Source of the DNA: DATMBL01 sp050735975
Lineage (GTDB): Bacteria; Desulfobacterota; Binatia; UBA9968
Length of the DNA: 8,058 nucleotides
Assembly (NCBI GenBank): GCA_050735975.1
Contig: JBOHVS010000095.1
Span: 1-8,058 of the forward strand
Direction: 5' to 3'
Shown: positions 1 through 5,244 of the stretch, piece after piece
Layout of the letters: each line of letters starts with the position of its first letter
Position numbering within the stretch: the first letter of the stretch is position 1
Made by a program: the position numbers and the translations under genes
Notes under the pieces: generated by a model
Databases searched by the model: none
What the model saw: only the letters and a program-made list of their open reading frames with translations
What the model was told of the DNA's origin: nothing

Positions 1-1179
1 GTTGTGGAACTCACCACGGGCGCCGCCGGGCCGACCGTCGCGCGCGTGCTTTGCGAATTCGGCGCCGAAGTCATTCGTTGTGAAACCCGTTTACGCGGCG
101 ATGGCCATCGTGGGGAGGACCCAAAACTGTGGAACATGAAGCCGGATTTCATGAAGCTGCAGCGCGGCAAAAAATCTTTCACCGTCAATATGCAGACGGC
201 CAAGGGTCGCGAACTCGTCAAAGGGCTGCTGAGAAAATCCGATGTCCTGGTTGAAAATTTCGGCTTGGGCATTCTTGAAAAGTGGGGACTCGATTGGCCT
301 CAACTCAAAGAGATCAATCCACAGTGCATTCTAATCCGCGTCAAGGGCATGGGTTGTACCGGGCCCCACGCCGCCGATCTGACCTACGGCCCCAACGTCG
401 GTAACACTATGGCGACTACGTATTTATGGAACTACTCCGGTGCGACGACGGCGACCGCCGAGCCGCGCACTCAACACCCCGATTTTATGGGCGGGGTGAC
501 CGGCGCCTTTGGCGTCGTGTTAGCTCTCATCCAGCGCAAGAAAACCGGACGCGGCCAATGGATCGACAGCGCCCAAGTCGAAATCGGCGCATCGCTGCTC
601 GGTCCAAAATACCTGGAATATTTCGTCAACCACCGCGACCCGCAACCCGAAGGCAATCGCAGTTTGATCGCGGCGCCCTACGGGCCGTATCAATGCGCCG
701 GGAATGATCGCTGGTGCGTGATCGCGATTTATACCCAGGATGAATGGGAGCGCTTTGCCGGGTTATTGGAGAAATCCGGCTTGCCGAAAAACGAGAAGTT
801 CGCCACCCACCTTGGCCGGGTGCGCCATAGAGAAGAGCTCGACCGTTGGGTTACGAGTTGGACGATGCAGCATGACCCGTACAAGGTCATGGAGACGTTG
901 CAAGCGGTCGGCGTCTGCGCCGCCGTTGTGCAAGACGTCGAAGACCAATTCAAGCGCGACCCGCAGTACGAGGCGCGTGGCTTCCTCGTCAAGATAAGAG
1001 AACCGGAGGCCGGCGACGTCGTAACGGAGGGGGTGCCTGTCCGACTGTCTGAAACGCCGGGAATGGTGCGCGGGACGGCGCCGTTGATGGGCGAGCACAC
1101 TTACGCGATCGCCCGAGAGCTACTCGGTCTCAGCGACAAGGAAATCGCAGCGTTGGATGACGAGAAAGTGCTGTACTAA
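1..1179 (+). CDS. CaiB/BaiF family (family III) CoA-transferase, 5' end outside window
   Basis: Family III CoA-transferases move CoA between carboxylic acids through an aspartyl-CoA thioester in the cytoplasm. The reading frame is open from base 1. The visible protein (about 392 residues) begins at the first beta strand, in VVELTTGAAGPT, where family members usually have a few more N-terminal residues, so the true start lies upstream and the GTG at 4 is probably internal. Counting from that GTG, typical landmarks are GAEVIRCE (20-27), RGKKSFTVNM (54-63), SDVLVENF (79-86), the likely nucleophile Asp160 in HPDFMGGVTGAFG, and KTGRGQWID (180-188). The TAA at 1177 ends the gene. A crotonase-like gene follows on the same strand after 115 bp, so the pair may handle one acyl-CoA: activation, then hydration, isomerisation or hydrolysis. 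The family is certain; the substrate is unknown. No symbol is given because several subfamilies look alike. Confidence 0.93.
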   Translation, partial: VVELTTGAAGPTVARVLCEFGAEVIRCETRLRGDGHRGEDPKLWNMKPDFMKLQRGKKSFTVNMQTAKGRELVKGLLRKSDVLVENFGLGILEKWGLDWPQLKEINPQCILIRVKGMGCTGPHAADLTYGPNVGNTMATTYLWNYSGATTATAEPRTQHPDFMGGVTGAFGVVLALIQRKKTGRGQWIDSAQVEIGASLLGPKYLEYFVNHRDPQPEGNRSLIAAPYGPYQCAGNDRWCVIAIYTQDEWERFAGLLEKSGLPKNEKFATHLGRVRHREELDRWVTSWTMQHDPYKVMETLQAVGVCAAVVQDVEDQFKRDPQYEARGFLVKIREPEAGDVVTEGVPVRLSETPGMVRGTAPLMGEHTYAIARELLGLSDKEIAALDDEKVLY

Positions 1180-1182
1180 CCA

Positions 1183-1282
1183 AATCAGACAGAGATAGAG
1201 ACAGAGACCGCCACACCTCCCTCTCACTGCATGTTGTGGTTCTGCTTCTCCTCTCTGTCCCTGTCTCTATCTCTGTCTGATT
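1183..1282. repeat. 26-bp near-perfect inverted repeat with 48-nt loop between the transferase and crotonase genes
   Basis: Left arm 1183-1208 (AATCAGACAGAGATAGAGAC then AGAGAC) is the reverse complement of right arm 1257-1282 with a single mismatch (1205 against 1260). The arms are purine-rich on the left and pyrimidine-rich on the right, and both are built from short GACAGA/GATAGA units. The loop (1209-1256) is also pyrimidine-rich. No T-tract follows, so an ordinary intrinsic terminator is unlikely. The right arm stops one base before the ribosome binding site of the downstream gene. It could be a mobile palindromic repeat, an mRNA-stabilising hairpin, or a translation control element. Confidence 0.8.
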
Positions 1283-1294
1283 AAAGGAGGTTCC
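1283..1294 (+). promoter_or_regulatory. Strong ribosome binding site of the crotonase gene, directly abutting the hairpin
   Basis: AAAGGAGGT at 1283-1291 is an almost full match to the anti-Shine-Dalgarno complement and sits just before the ATG at 1295. It begins at the base after the end of the 26-bp inverted repeat. Its GGAGGT (1286-1291) is exactly complementary to ACCTCC at 1215-1220 in the hairpin loop, so an alternative fold that masks the site is possible on paper. Confidence 0.8.
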
Positions 1295-2116
1295 ATGTCC
1301 GATCAATTTGTAGTCTACGATAAACGCGAGCCCCATACGGCTATCATTCGTCTTAACCGCCCGGAAAAAAAGAACGCTATGGGTCGCGATCTTTACTGGG
1401 CGCTCGACGATGCATGGAAGAAAGCCAAAGAAGATGACGACGTCTGGGCAATCATTTTCACCGGCACGGCTGACGCCTTCTGCGTCGGTGGCGATCTAAA
1501 GGAAAATCTTGCGTTCGCGCGCGGCGAGATGAAGGGGCCCCGCTCCGGACCGCGTCAGTACAGCAACCTGCGCGCGCTAGAGATGCACAAGCCGATTATT
1601 GCGGCCATCAACGGTTACGCTGTCGGCGGCGGCTTTAATCTCGCGCTCGCATGCCATATTCGGTACTGCGTGCCGGCAGCGAAGTTCGGCTGCTCCGAAG
1701 TCCGCTGGTCTCATATGGCCGCCTGGCCGAGCTATGTGTGCCAGCTTCCGACCGGCTGGGCGTACTGGTTCGCCCTCACCGGCCAGATGATCGACGCGGA
1801 TACCGCCTTCCGGCTGGGACTCGTGCAAAAAATCTGCGCACCGGATAAGCTCATCGATGACTGTCTGGAACTATGCGCGACCATCAATCGCAACGGGCGA
1901 CTCATTGCCGCGCACACGGTAGAGTATATTGAGGACAAACTTCTGTACGAGGTTCAGGGTTGGGAAAAAGGATTCGAAGTCCACAGGGAGTACTACCAGC
2001 ATCTGCGCCAGAGCAAAGACTACGACGAGGGCTCCGCCGCGTTCTCACAAAGGCGCAAGCCGGAATTCACGCAAGAATACTACGACAAGAAAAACAAGCC
2101 GCCGGGAGTGCCCTGA
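1295..2116 (+). CDS. Enoyl-CoA hydratase/isomerase (crotonase) family protein, first catalytic Glu replaced by Asn
   Basis: This 273-residue protein has the crotonase fold, whose members bind acyl-CoA and stabilise an enolate in an oxyanion hole. Visible parts are the N-terminal strand with AIIRLNRPEKKNAM (16-29), the first oxyanion segment AFCVGGDLKE (61-70), the second NGYAVGGGFNLALAC (106-120), and AAKFGCSEVRW (128-138). In rat enoyl-CoA hydratase the two catalytic glutamates are Glu144 (GGGCEL) and Glu164 (QPE). Here the first position is Asn115 and the second is Glu135. Hydroxycinnamoyl-CoA hydratase-lyases (GGGFSPL followed by LSEINW) and some isomerases also keep only the second Glu, so classical beta-oxidation hydratase activity is doubtful. 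The C-terminal tail (about 220-273) is Tyr- and Lys-rich. The start is fixed by the strong ribosome binding site. The gene probably shares transcription with the CoA-transferase upstream. Fold certain, reaction not. Confidence 0.93.
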   Translation: MSDQFVVYDKREPHTAIIRLNRPEKKNAMGRDLYWALDDAWKKAKEDDDVWAIIFTGTADAFCVGGDLKENLAFARGEMKGPRSGPRQYSNLRALEMHKPIIAAINGYAVGGGFNLALACHIRYCVPAAKFGCSEVRWSHMAAWPSYVCQLPTGWAYWFALTGQMIDADTAFRLGLVQKICAPDKLIDDCLELCATINRNGRLIAAHTVEYIEDKLLYEVQGWEKGFEVHREYYQHLRQSKDYDEGSAAFSQRRKPEFTQEYYDKKNKPPGVP

Positions 2117-2133
2117 TCCACCCAACCTCTCGG

Positions 2134-2194
2134 CGCTACCGGTTAAAAGAAGCGTTGATAAACTTTCCGCTCACGCTTCGACCGGGCTCAGCGT
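2134..2194. repeat. Nested inverted repeat containing an ACGCTTCGA...GCTCAGCGT motif
   Basis: Pairs, from outside inward, are CGCT 2134-2137 with AGCG 2190-2193, CCGGT 2139-2143 with ACCGG 2181-2185, and GAAGCGT 2149-2155 with ACGCTTC 2173-2179. An alternative smaller hairpin pairs ACGCT 2173-2177 with AGCGT 2190-2194. The part CACGCTTCGA...GGCTCAGCG resembles the extragenic repeat commonly seen in environmental proteobacteria that contains GCTGAGC and TCGAAGC; that resemblance is from memory. Confidence 0.5.
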
Positions 2195-2201
2195 CCTACG
2201 T

Positions 2202-2241
2202 AGCCTGGATGAAGTGAAACTTATCTGGCTCCATCCGGGCT
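2202..2241. repeat. Degenerate AGCCTGGATG / CATCCGGGCT extragenic repeat
   Basis: AGCCTGGATG (2202-2211) and CATCCGGGCT (2232-2241) are inverted with one mismatch around a 20-nt spacer. The pattern matches the widespread extragenic repeat with the form GCCCGGATG...CATCCGGGC. This copy looks decayed. Confidence 0.5.
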
Positions 2242-2275
2242 GGCATTGCTAATCATACGACCCGTTTCTTTCATC

Positions 2276-2347
2276 GCCCCAAGGGGCCAAGACCGCAAGG
2301 GCTCTTGGTGATCCTTCTTCCTTGGCGCCCTTTGCGTCTTCGCGCGA
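2276..2347. repeat. Period-9 inverted repeat of the GCGTC/CTTTGCG type
   Basis: The right arm reads as three 9-nt units: CTTGGCGCC (2321-2329), CTTTGCGTC (2330-2338) and TTCGCGCGA (2339-2347). The segment 2287-2302 (CCAAGACCGCAAGGGC) is complementary to 2327-2342 at 12 of 16 positions, around a 24-nt loop. Smaller palindromes lie inside the left side: GCCCC/GGGGC (2276-2287) and CCAAGA/TCTTGG (2287-2292 with 2303-2308). The architecture, with arms in 9-nt steps and a loop of about 25 nt, parallels the CACGAAG element at 7890-7968. Confidence 0.55.
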
Positions 2348-2369
2348 GATCTCTGATATTGTCGCTGCT

Positions 2370-2771
2370 CTACCGCTTGCCGGCGCCGATACAGGCGATC
2401 GCTTCGATCTCGACGAGAATCTCCGGGGTCGCGAGGCTTCGGACTTCAACCAGCGTAGAGCATGGAAAATCCCCGCTAAAAAACTCCTGCCGGGCGCGCC
2501 ATACTTCGGTATTGTTCTTGATGTTTACGACATAAATGGTGACTCTTACGACGTCCGCCATGGCGCCGCCCGCGGCCTCTACGAGGCGGCGGATCTTACC
2601 GAAAATCACCTTCGCCTGTTCGTACTCATCGCGGCCCTCGATGGTCCTGCCATCGGCCGCGCGGGAAACCATGCCGGAGATAAACAGCATCTCACCGACG
2701 CGCAAAGCATTCGACCATCGACCCGGTGGCGGTTCAGTGACATCCGGGCTGGTTACTCTTTCGATTTTCAC
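2370..2771 (-). CDS. Rid (YjgF/YER057c/UK114) family protein lacking the RidA active-site Arg
   Basis: The 133-residue protein is close to the usual Rid length and shows the family pattern: VGEMLFISGMVSRAADG (25-41), a helix QAKVIFGKIRRLVEAAGG (52-69), the strand MADVVRVTIYVVNI (71-84), and LVEIEAIACIGAGKR at the end (119-133). Archetypal RidA hydrolyses reactive enamines and imines, and binds the substrate carboxylate with Arg105 in FPARS. Here the aligned motif is FPCST, with Ser105 in the Arg position, as in Rid subfamilies not known to be deaminases. I chose the GTG at 2771 because GGGAGG precedes it by 8 nt and it gives the normal length. The frame stays open to an ATG at 2864, but that extension looks unlike any Rid sequence. 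It is the last gene of the minus-strand series. Fold confident, activity unknown. Confidence 0.86.
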   Translation of the reverse strand: MKIERVTSPDVTEPPPGRWSNALRVGEMLFISGMVSRAADGRTIEGRDEYEQAKVIFGKIRRLVEAAGGAMADVVRVTIYVVNIKNNTEVWRARQEFFSGDFPCSTLVEVRSLATPEILVEIEAIACIGAGKR

Positions 2772-2779
2772 GTTCCTAT

Positions 2780-2785
2780 CCTCCC
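2780..2785 (-). promoter_or_regulatory. Ribosome binding site that selects the GTG start of the Rid gene
   Basis: On the minus strand GGGAGG occupies 2785-2780, 8 nt before the GTG at 2771. No comparable site was seen before the upstream in-frame ATG at 2864, which supports the shorter protein. Confidence 0.65.
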
Positions 2786-2877
2786 GTGGCGTATCTCCGT
2801 TTTCGCGATCCGCGAAGTTTGATCGAATGTTGTGTGGTTTTGCAACAACAACTCCTAGGATCACCGGAGGCGGCTTA

Positions 2878-3282
2878 TTATTTCGTGCCGAGCCAGCCGT
2901 GCTCGGACAGGTCGATCGTCACGCCATCCGGCCCCGTGAATTTGACCTCGATGTTGCCTCGCTTCGCCATCTCTTCCGTTCCCGGGTAAGGACGGTGCAC
3001 GGCACCCGCCTTCTCAATCCGCGTCCGTGCCTCCGCCATGTCCTCGACTTCAACACCGAAGTGGTGGACGCCGGTGTATCTAAGCGCGCCCTCTGTGGTA
3101 GCAGGATCGTCGTATTTGAACTTCAGGATTGCGAGGTTTACGTGGCCGTCGCTCAGATAGTAGCCCTCGGCGGTTAGGGAGTTGACCTTACCCACCTCCT
3201 TCAAGCCGAGACCCTCGATGTAGAACCGCGCCGTCGCCTCTGGGTCCTGCGTGCCGATCGCGATGTGCCGAATTCGTGCCAT
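2878..3282 (-). CDS. VOC superfamily (glyoxalase/bleomycin resistance/dioxygenase fold) protein
   Basis: This 134-residue protein contains two beta-alpha-beta-beta-beta modules. The first opens with RIRHIAIGTQDPEATARFYIEGLGL (3-27). The second opens with TGVHHFGVEVEDMAEARTRIEKAG (70-93) and closes with GPDGVTIDLSEHGW (117-130). Family members bind a metal with a His at the start of each module and an acidic residue near the end. His6, His74 and Asp124 or Glu127 are candidates, so metal binding looks possible. VOC proteins include glyoxalase I, methylmalonyl-CoA epimerase, extradiol dioxygenases and lyases; nothing visible decides between them. ATG 3282 is preceded by AGGAGGT (3294-3288) with 5 nt spacing. 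It lies 106 bp before the Rid start and 78 bp after the aldolase gene, and is probably cotranscribed with both. Confidence 0.9.
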   Translation of the reverse strand: MARIRHIAIGTQDPEATARFYIEGLGLKEVGKVNSLTAEGYYLSDGHVNLAILKFKYDDPATTEGALRYTGVHHFGVEVEDMAEARTRIEKAGAVHRPYPGTEEMAKRGNIEVKFTGPDGVTIDLSEHGWLGTK

Positions 3283-3332
3283 TGTCTACCTCCTCTTCTT
3301 GTGCCCTCTTTCCGCGCCGTTCGAAGCGTCGC

Positions 3333-3348
3333 CCCGGCCTTAGCCGGG
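3333..3348. repeat. CCCGGC-CTTA-GCCGGG hairpin with GATTC tail
   Basis: CCCGGC (3333-3338) and GCCGGG (3343-3348) form a perfect 6-bp stem with a 4-nt loop, followed by ATTCAAC. The context GTCGCCCCGGCCTTAGCCGG fits the well-known extragenic repeat of the type GTCATTCCGGC...GCCGGAATCCAG; this looks like one arm of it. A related, fuller element is at 6333-6431. It sits in the aldolase-VOC gap (3283-3360), where it could attenuate transcription, but no T-tract follows. Confidence 0.55.
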
Positions 3349-3360
3349 ATTCAACGGGTA

Positions 3361-4131
3361 TCACAGGTTCCGCGAGGCCGCTCGTTTCTGGTAATTCCAG
3401 ATGCCGTCGCGCTGCGGTGCGCGGCCGCTGAGGACGTCCTTGAAGTGCGGCTGCTCGTAAAGCGGCGTGCGATTCGACATCTCGTCGATGAGTTCATTGG
3501 TTAGGTAAGTGTAGCCCTTGCCCTCAGCGCAGTACGCGAGGTAGTTCATCCGCGCCTGTTCTTCCAGATGCGCCATGCCCATCACCGCCTCAGAGAGGCT
3601 GCTTCCCGTCGTCACGGCGCCATGGCCAAGAAGCATCATTGCTCGGTGATCGCCCAACAGGTTTGCGACCTCCATGCCCTCCGCGTCGCTCTGGATGGTC
3701 TTGACGTGGGGGTAAATCGGGAGCGTATGGCGCACGAGCTGCGCACCTTCCTGACACATCGGCTTCAGCGAGCCCGTGAGGACGCTCATAAGGACGGTGT
3801 AGCGCGGGTGGACATGCACGACGGCCTGGACTCGCGGGTCCGTCTTGTAGATGCAGGCGTGGATCTTCACTTCGGAGCACTGCGTCAGTCCCGCTCGCCC
3901 CCCGATGAGGAATCCCACGGTGTCGCACATGACCATGTCGTCCGGCTCCATGATCGCCAGGGCGTCGAACTCATACTCGCGGCCCTTGACGAAGAAGTGG
4001 TTGGGCTCTGATGGGACGCGCATACTGGCGTGCCCGAGGGCAGCAGTCATGCCGACCGCCAGGCCGAGGTTGGCGAGCACGCGATTCGCAGTCGCAACCT
4101 CGCGCTTTATGTCTTCGAGATCTGAGTTCAT
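3361..4131 (-). CDS. Class II aldolase/adducin family protein (aldolase or aromatic-acid decarboxylase)
   Basis: This 256-residue protein belongs to the family of L-fuculose-phosphate aldolase and L-ribulose-phosphate 4-epimerase, zinc enzymes that cleave a C-C bond or release CO2 next to a hydroxyl. The active-site set is visible: Glu87 (QCSEVKIHACIY), His106 and His108 (VVHVHPRYTVLM), and His170 (LLGHGAVTTG). The spacings Glu to His (19 residues) and His to distal His (62) match fuculose aldolase (Glu73, His92, His94, His155). Some members decarboxylate dihydroxy-aromatic acids (CmtD-like and 3,4-dihydroxyphthalate enzymes). With monooxygenase, VOC and amidohydrolase genes nearby, that role is worth considering but is inference. 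ATG 4131 follows AAGGAGGAG (4146-4138) at 6 nt. It is 61 bp downstream of the LLM A stop. The family is secure; the substrate is open. Confidence 0.92.
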   Translation of the reverse strand: MNSDLEDIKREVATANRVLANLGLAVGMTAALGHASMRVPSEPNHFFVKGREYEFDALAIMEPDDMVMCDTVGFLIGGRAGLTQCSEVKIHACIYKTDPRVQAVVHVHPRYTVLMSVLTGSLKPMCQEGAQLVRHTLPIYPHVKTIQSDAEGMEVANLLGDHRAMMLLGHGAVTTGSSLSEAVMGMAHLEEQARMNYLAYCAEGKGYTYLTNELIDEMSNRTPLYEQPHFKDVLSGRAPQRDGIWNYQKRAASRNL

Positions 4132-4192
4132 CTCTAGCTCCTCCTTCTGCTACGTCTTATGTCGATGTCAAATGAAGCTGCCTTCTATCTGC

Positions 4193-5158
4193 TCAACTCG
4201 CCCGTTCCTGGCGCTCTTCCAGAGTAAATGGCGTCTGAAGCGCCGGAATCACTTCTTTGGCGAGAACCCGCACTTGGTGTTCGTGGGTTTCTTTTGGACC
4301 GTAAGGACGCATCACGAACTTGGTAGCGCCCACGTGTATGTACTCTTGGAGTTTATTCCGCACCTCTTGCGGCGTGCCCAGGGCCGAATAATCGCTCAGG
4401 GAAATATCTTGCCGCCTGCGAATTGACGGGCCGGCAATCCACAAAGCCTCCGCGCTATCTTTAGCGAAGCAAAAAGGCACCAACACACCATAATGATCCT
4501 CTGGAATTTCGCGGCCGGCTTCCGCCGCATGTGCGCGAATCGCCTCGATGCCCGCGGCGACTTCCCCAGGCGTGACGGACGAGACGAGCCAGCCGTTCGC
4601 AAGCCGGCCGGCACGGCGAAAAGCGGCTTTGCTCCGGCCGCCAACCCAAAGCGGCGGCCCGTCTTCTTGGTAAGGCCGCGGCAGCAGCGTCAGTTCTTTA
4701 GCCGAGTAAAATTGTCCCTCAAAGGTGACGTTCTCTTCGCTCCACAACCGCTTCATGAGAACGATCGCCTCGTCCGCTCGCTTGCCGCGTTCCTCTTTGC
4801 GCACACCGGTGGCTTCAAAGTCCCTGGAATCATCGCCGCCCAATCCGACGACCACTAGAAGTCGCCCCTGACAGAGAAAATCCAAAGTCGCGAGTTGCTT
4901 CGCCAGGACAACGGGATTGCGCGTCGGCAACACGAGCGCGCTCGTGCCGAATTTCATGTTGCGCATGTGCGAGGCCATGTAGGCCATGAAGACGATGGGG
5001 TCGAGGGTCGGCCTGAGAGCAGCGATGCGGTCACTCACCCATACCGAGTCGATGTCCCAGCGTTCGCACTGGTCAACGAAGTGCAGCAAAGCCTCAGGGC
5101 CGTCTGCGATCATCGACCAATCGCCCACAGTGATACCGATACGGACTTTCATATCCAT
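4193..5158 (-). CDS. LLM-class flavin-dependent oxidoreductase A
   Basis: A full-length luciferase-like (bacterial luciferase/F420 oxidoreductase) TIM-barrel protein of 321 residues. It acts on an unknown substrate with FMN or F420. Landmarks: RIGITVGDW (6-14), IDSVWVSDR (36-44), FGTSALVLPTRNPVVLAKQ (70-88) ending in TLDFLCQGRL, GRLLVVVGLGG (98-108), VTFEGQFY (144-151), LLPRPYQEDGPPLWVGG (158-174) and NGW (188-190). These are the standard family signatures. They do not separate FMN-dependent monooxygenases from F420-dependent dehydrogenases. No good Shine-Dalgarno precedes either ATG 5158 or the in-frame ATG 5152, so the start is uncertain by two codons. The gene follows a second LLM gene by 86 bp. 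The two proteins share the core motifs but differ widely elsewhere, so they are not a recent duplication. Confidence 0.93.
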   Translation of the reverse strand: MDMKVRIGITVGDWSMIADGPEALLHFVDQCERWDIDSVWVSDRIAALRPTLDPIVFMAYMASHMRNMKFGTSALVLPTRNPVVLAKQLATLDFLCQGRLLVVVGLGGDDSRDFEATGVRKEERGKRADEAIVLMKRLWSEENVTFEGQFYSAKELTLLPRPYQEDGPPLWVGGRSKAAFRRAGRLANGWLVSSVTPGEVAAGIEAIRAHAAEAGREIPEDHYGVLVPFCFAKDSAEALWIAGPSIRRRQDISLSDYSALGTPQEVRNKLQEYIHVGATKFVMRPYGPKETHEHQVRVLAKEVIPALQTPFTLEERQERAS

Positions 5159-5162
5159 TTTT

Positions 5163-5236
5163 ACTTAAACCACAAAGAATCCGGATTGAACCACATAAGT
5201 GTATTTTTTCTCTGCGACCTCCGCGCTGCGGTTAAA
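5163..5236. repeat. Degenerate TTAAACCACAAAG / CTCTGCGAC...GCGGTTAAA repeat between the two LLM genes
   Basis: The left side has TTAAACCACAAAGAAT (5165-5180) and a partial second start GAACCACATAAG (5188-5199). The right side reads CTCTGCGAC CTCCGCGCT GCGGTTAAA from 5210 to 5236, again in 9-nt steps, and its end is an imperfect reverse complement of the left beginning. It looks like a decayed cousin of the CACGAAG-type inverted repeats elsewhere in the window. It fills almost the whole 86-bp gap. No ribosome binding site could be found in it for the downstream gene. Confidence 0.45.
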
Positions 5237-5244
5237 CAATTCCG

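Larger units (their letters stand above)
2117..2369. other. Convergent intergenic gap without genes, packed with repeats
   Basis: This stretch lies between the stop codons of two converging genes. I see no coding potential beyond low-quality frames. It holds at least three structured elements, listed separately: a nested inverted repeat at 2134-2194, a degenerate AGCCTGGATG/CATCCGGGCT pair at 2202-2241, and a period-9 GCG-type inverted repeat at 2276-2347. Any of these could end transcription from either side. None has a clear T-tract, so no intrinsic terminator is called. Confidence 0.7.

Noticed and set aside
1130..1336. Minus-strand 68-residue frame across the transferase-crotonase gap
   Set aside because: It spans the inverted repeat and the ends of two plus-strand genes; low-complexity Ser/Leu/Thr translation.
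2276..2308. Intrinsic terminator of the crotonase or Rid gene
   Set aside because: GC-rich stems are present but no run of T follows on either strand, so it was listed only as a repeat.
2322..3177. Two long plus-strand frames (166 and 213 residues) opposite the Rid and VOC genes
   Set aside because: They are antisense to two genes with clear family motifs and ribosome binding sites, and their translations show no family pattern.
3568..4426. Plus-strand frames of 147 and 191 residues opposite the aldolase and the end of LLM A
   Set aside because: Rich in His, Arg and Ser in the way of antisense translations in GC-rich DNA. The opposite strand carries the complete aldolase active site.
2370..5158. 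A rut (pyrimidine degradation) operon, because of LLM plus Rid genes
   Set aside because: No isochorismatase-like RutB, hydrolase RutD or flavin reductase RutF is present, and the LLM proteins are separate genes unlike a single RutA.
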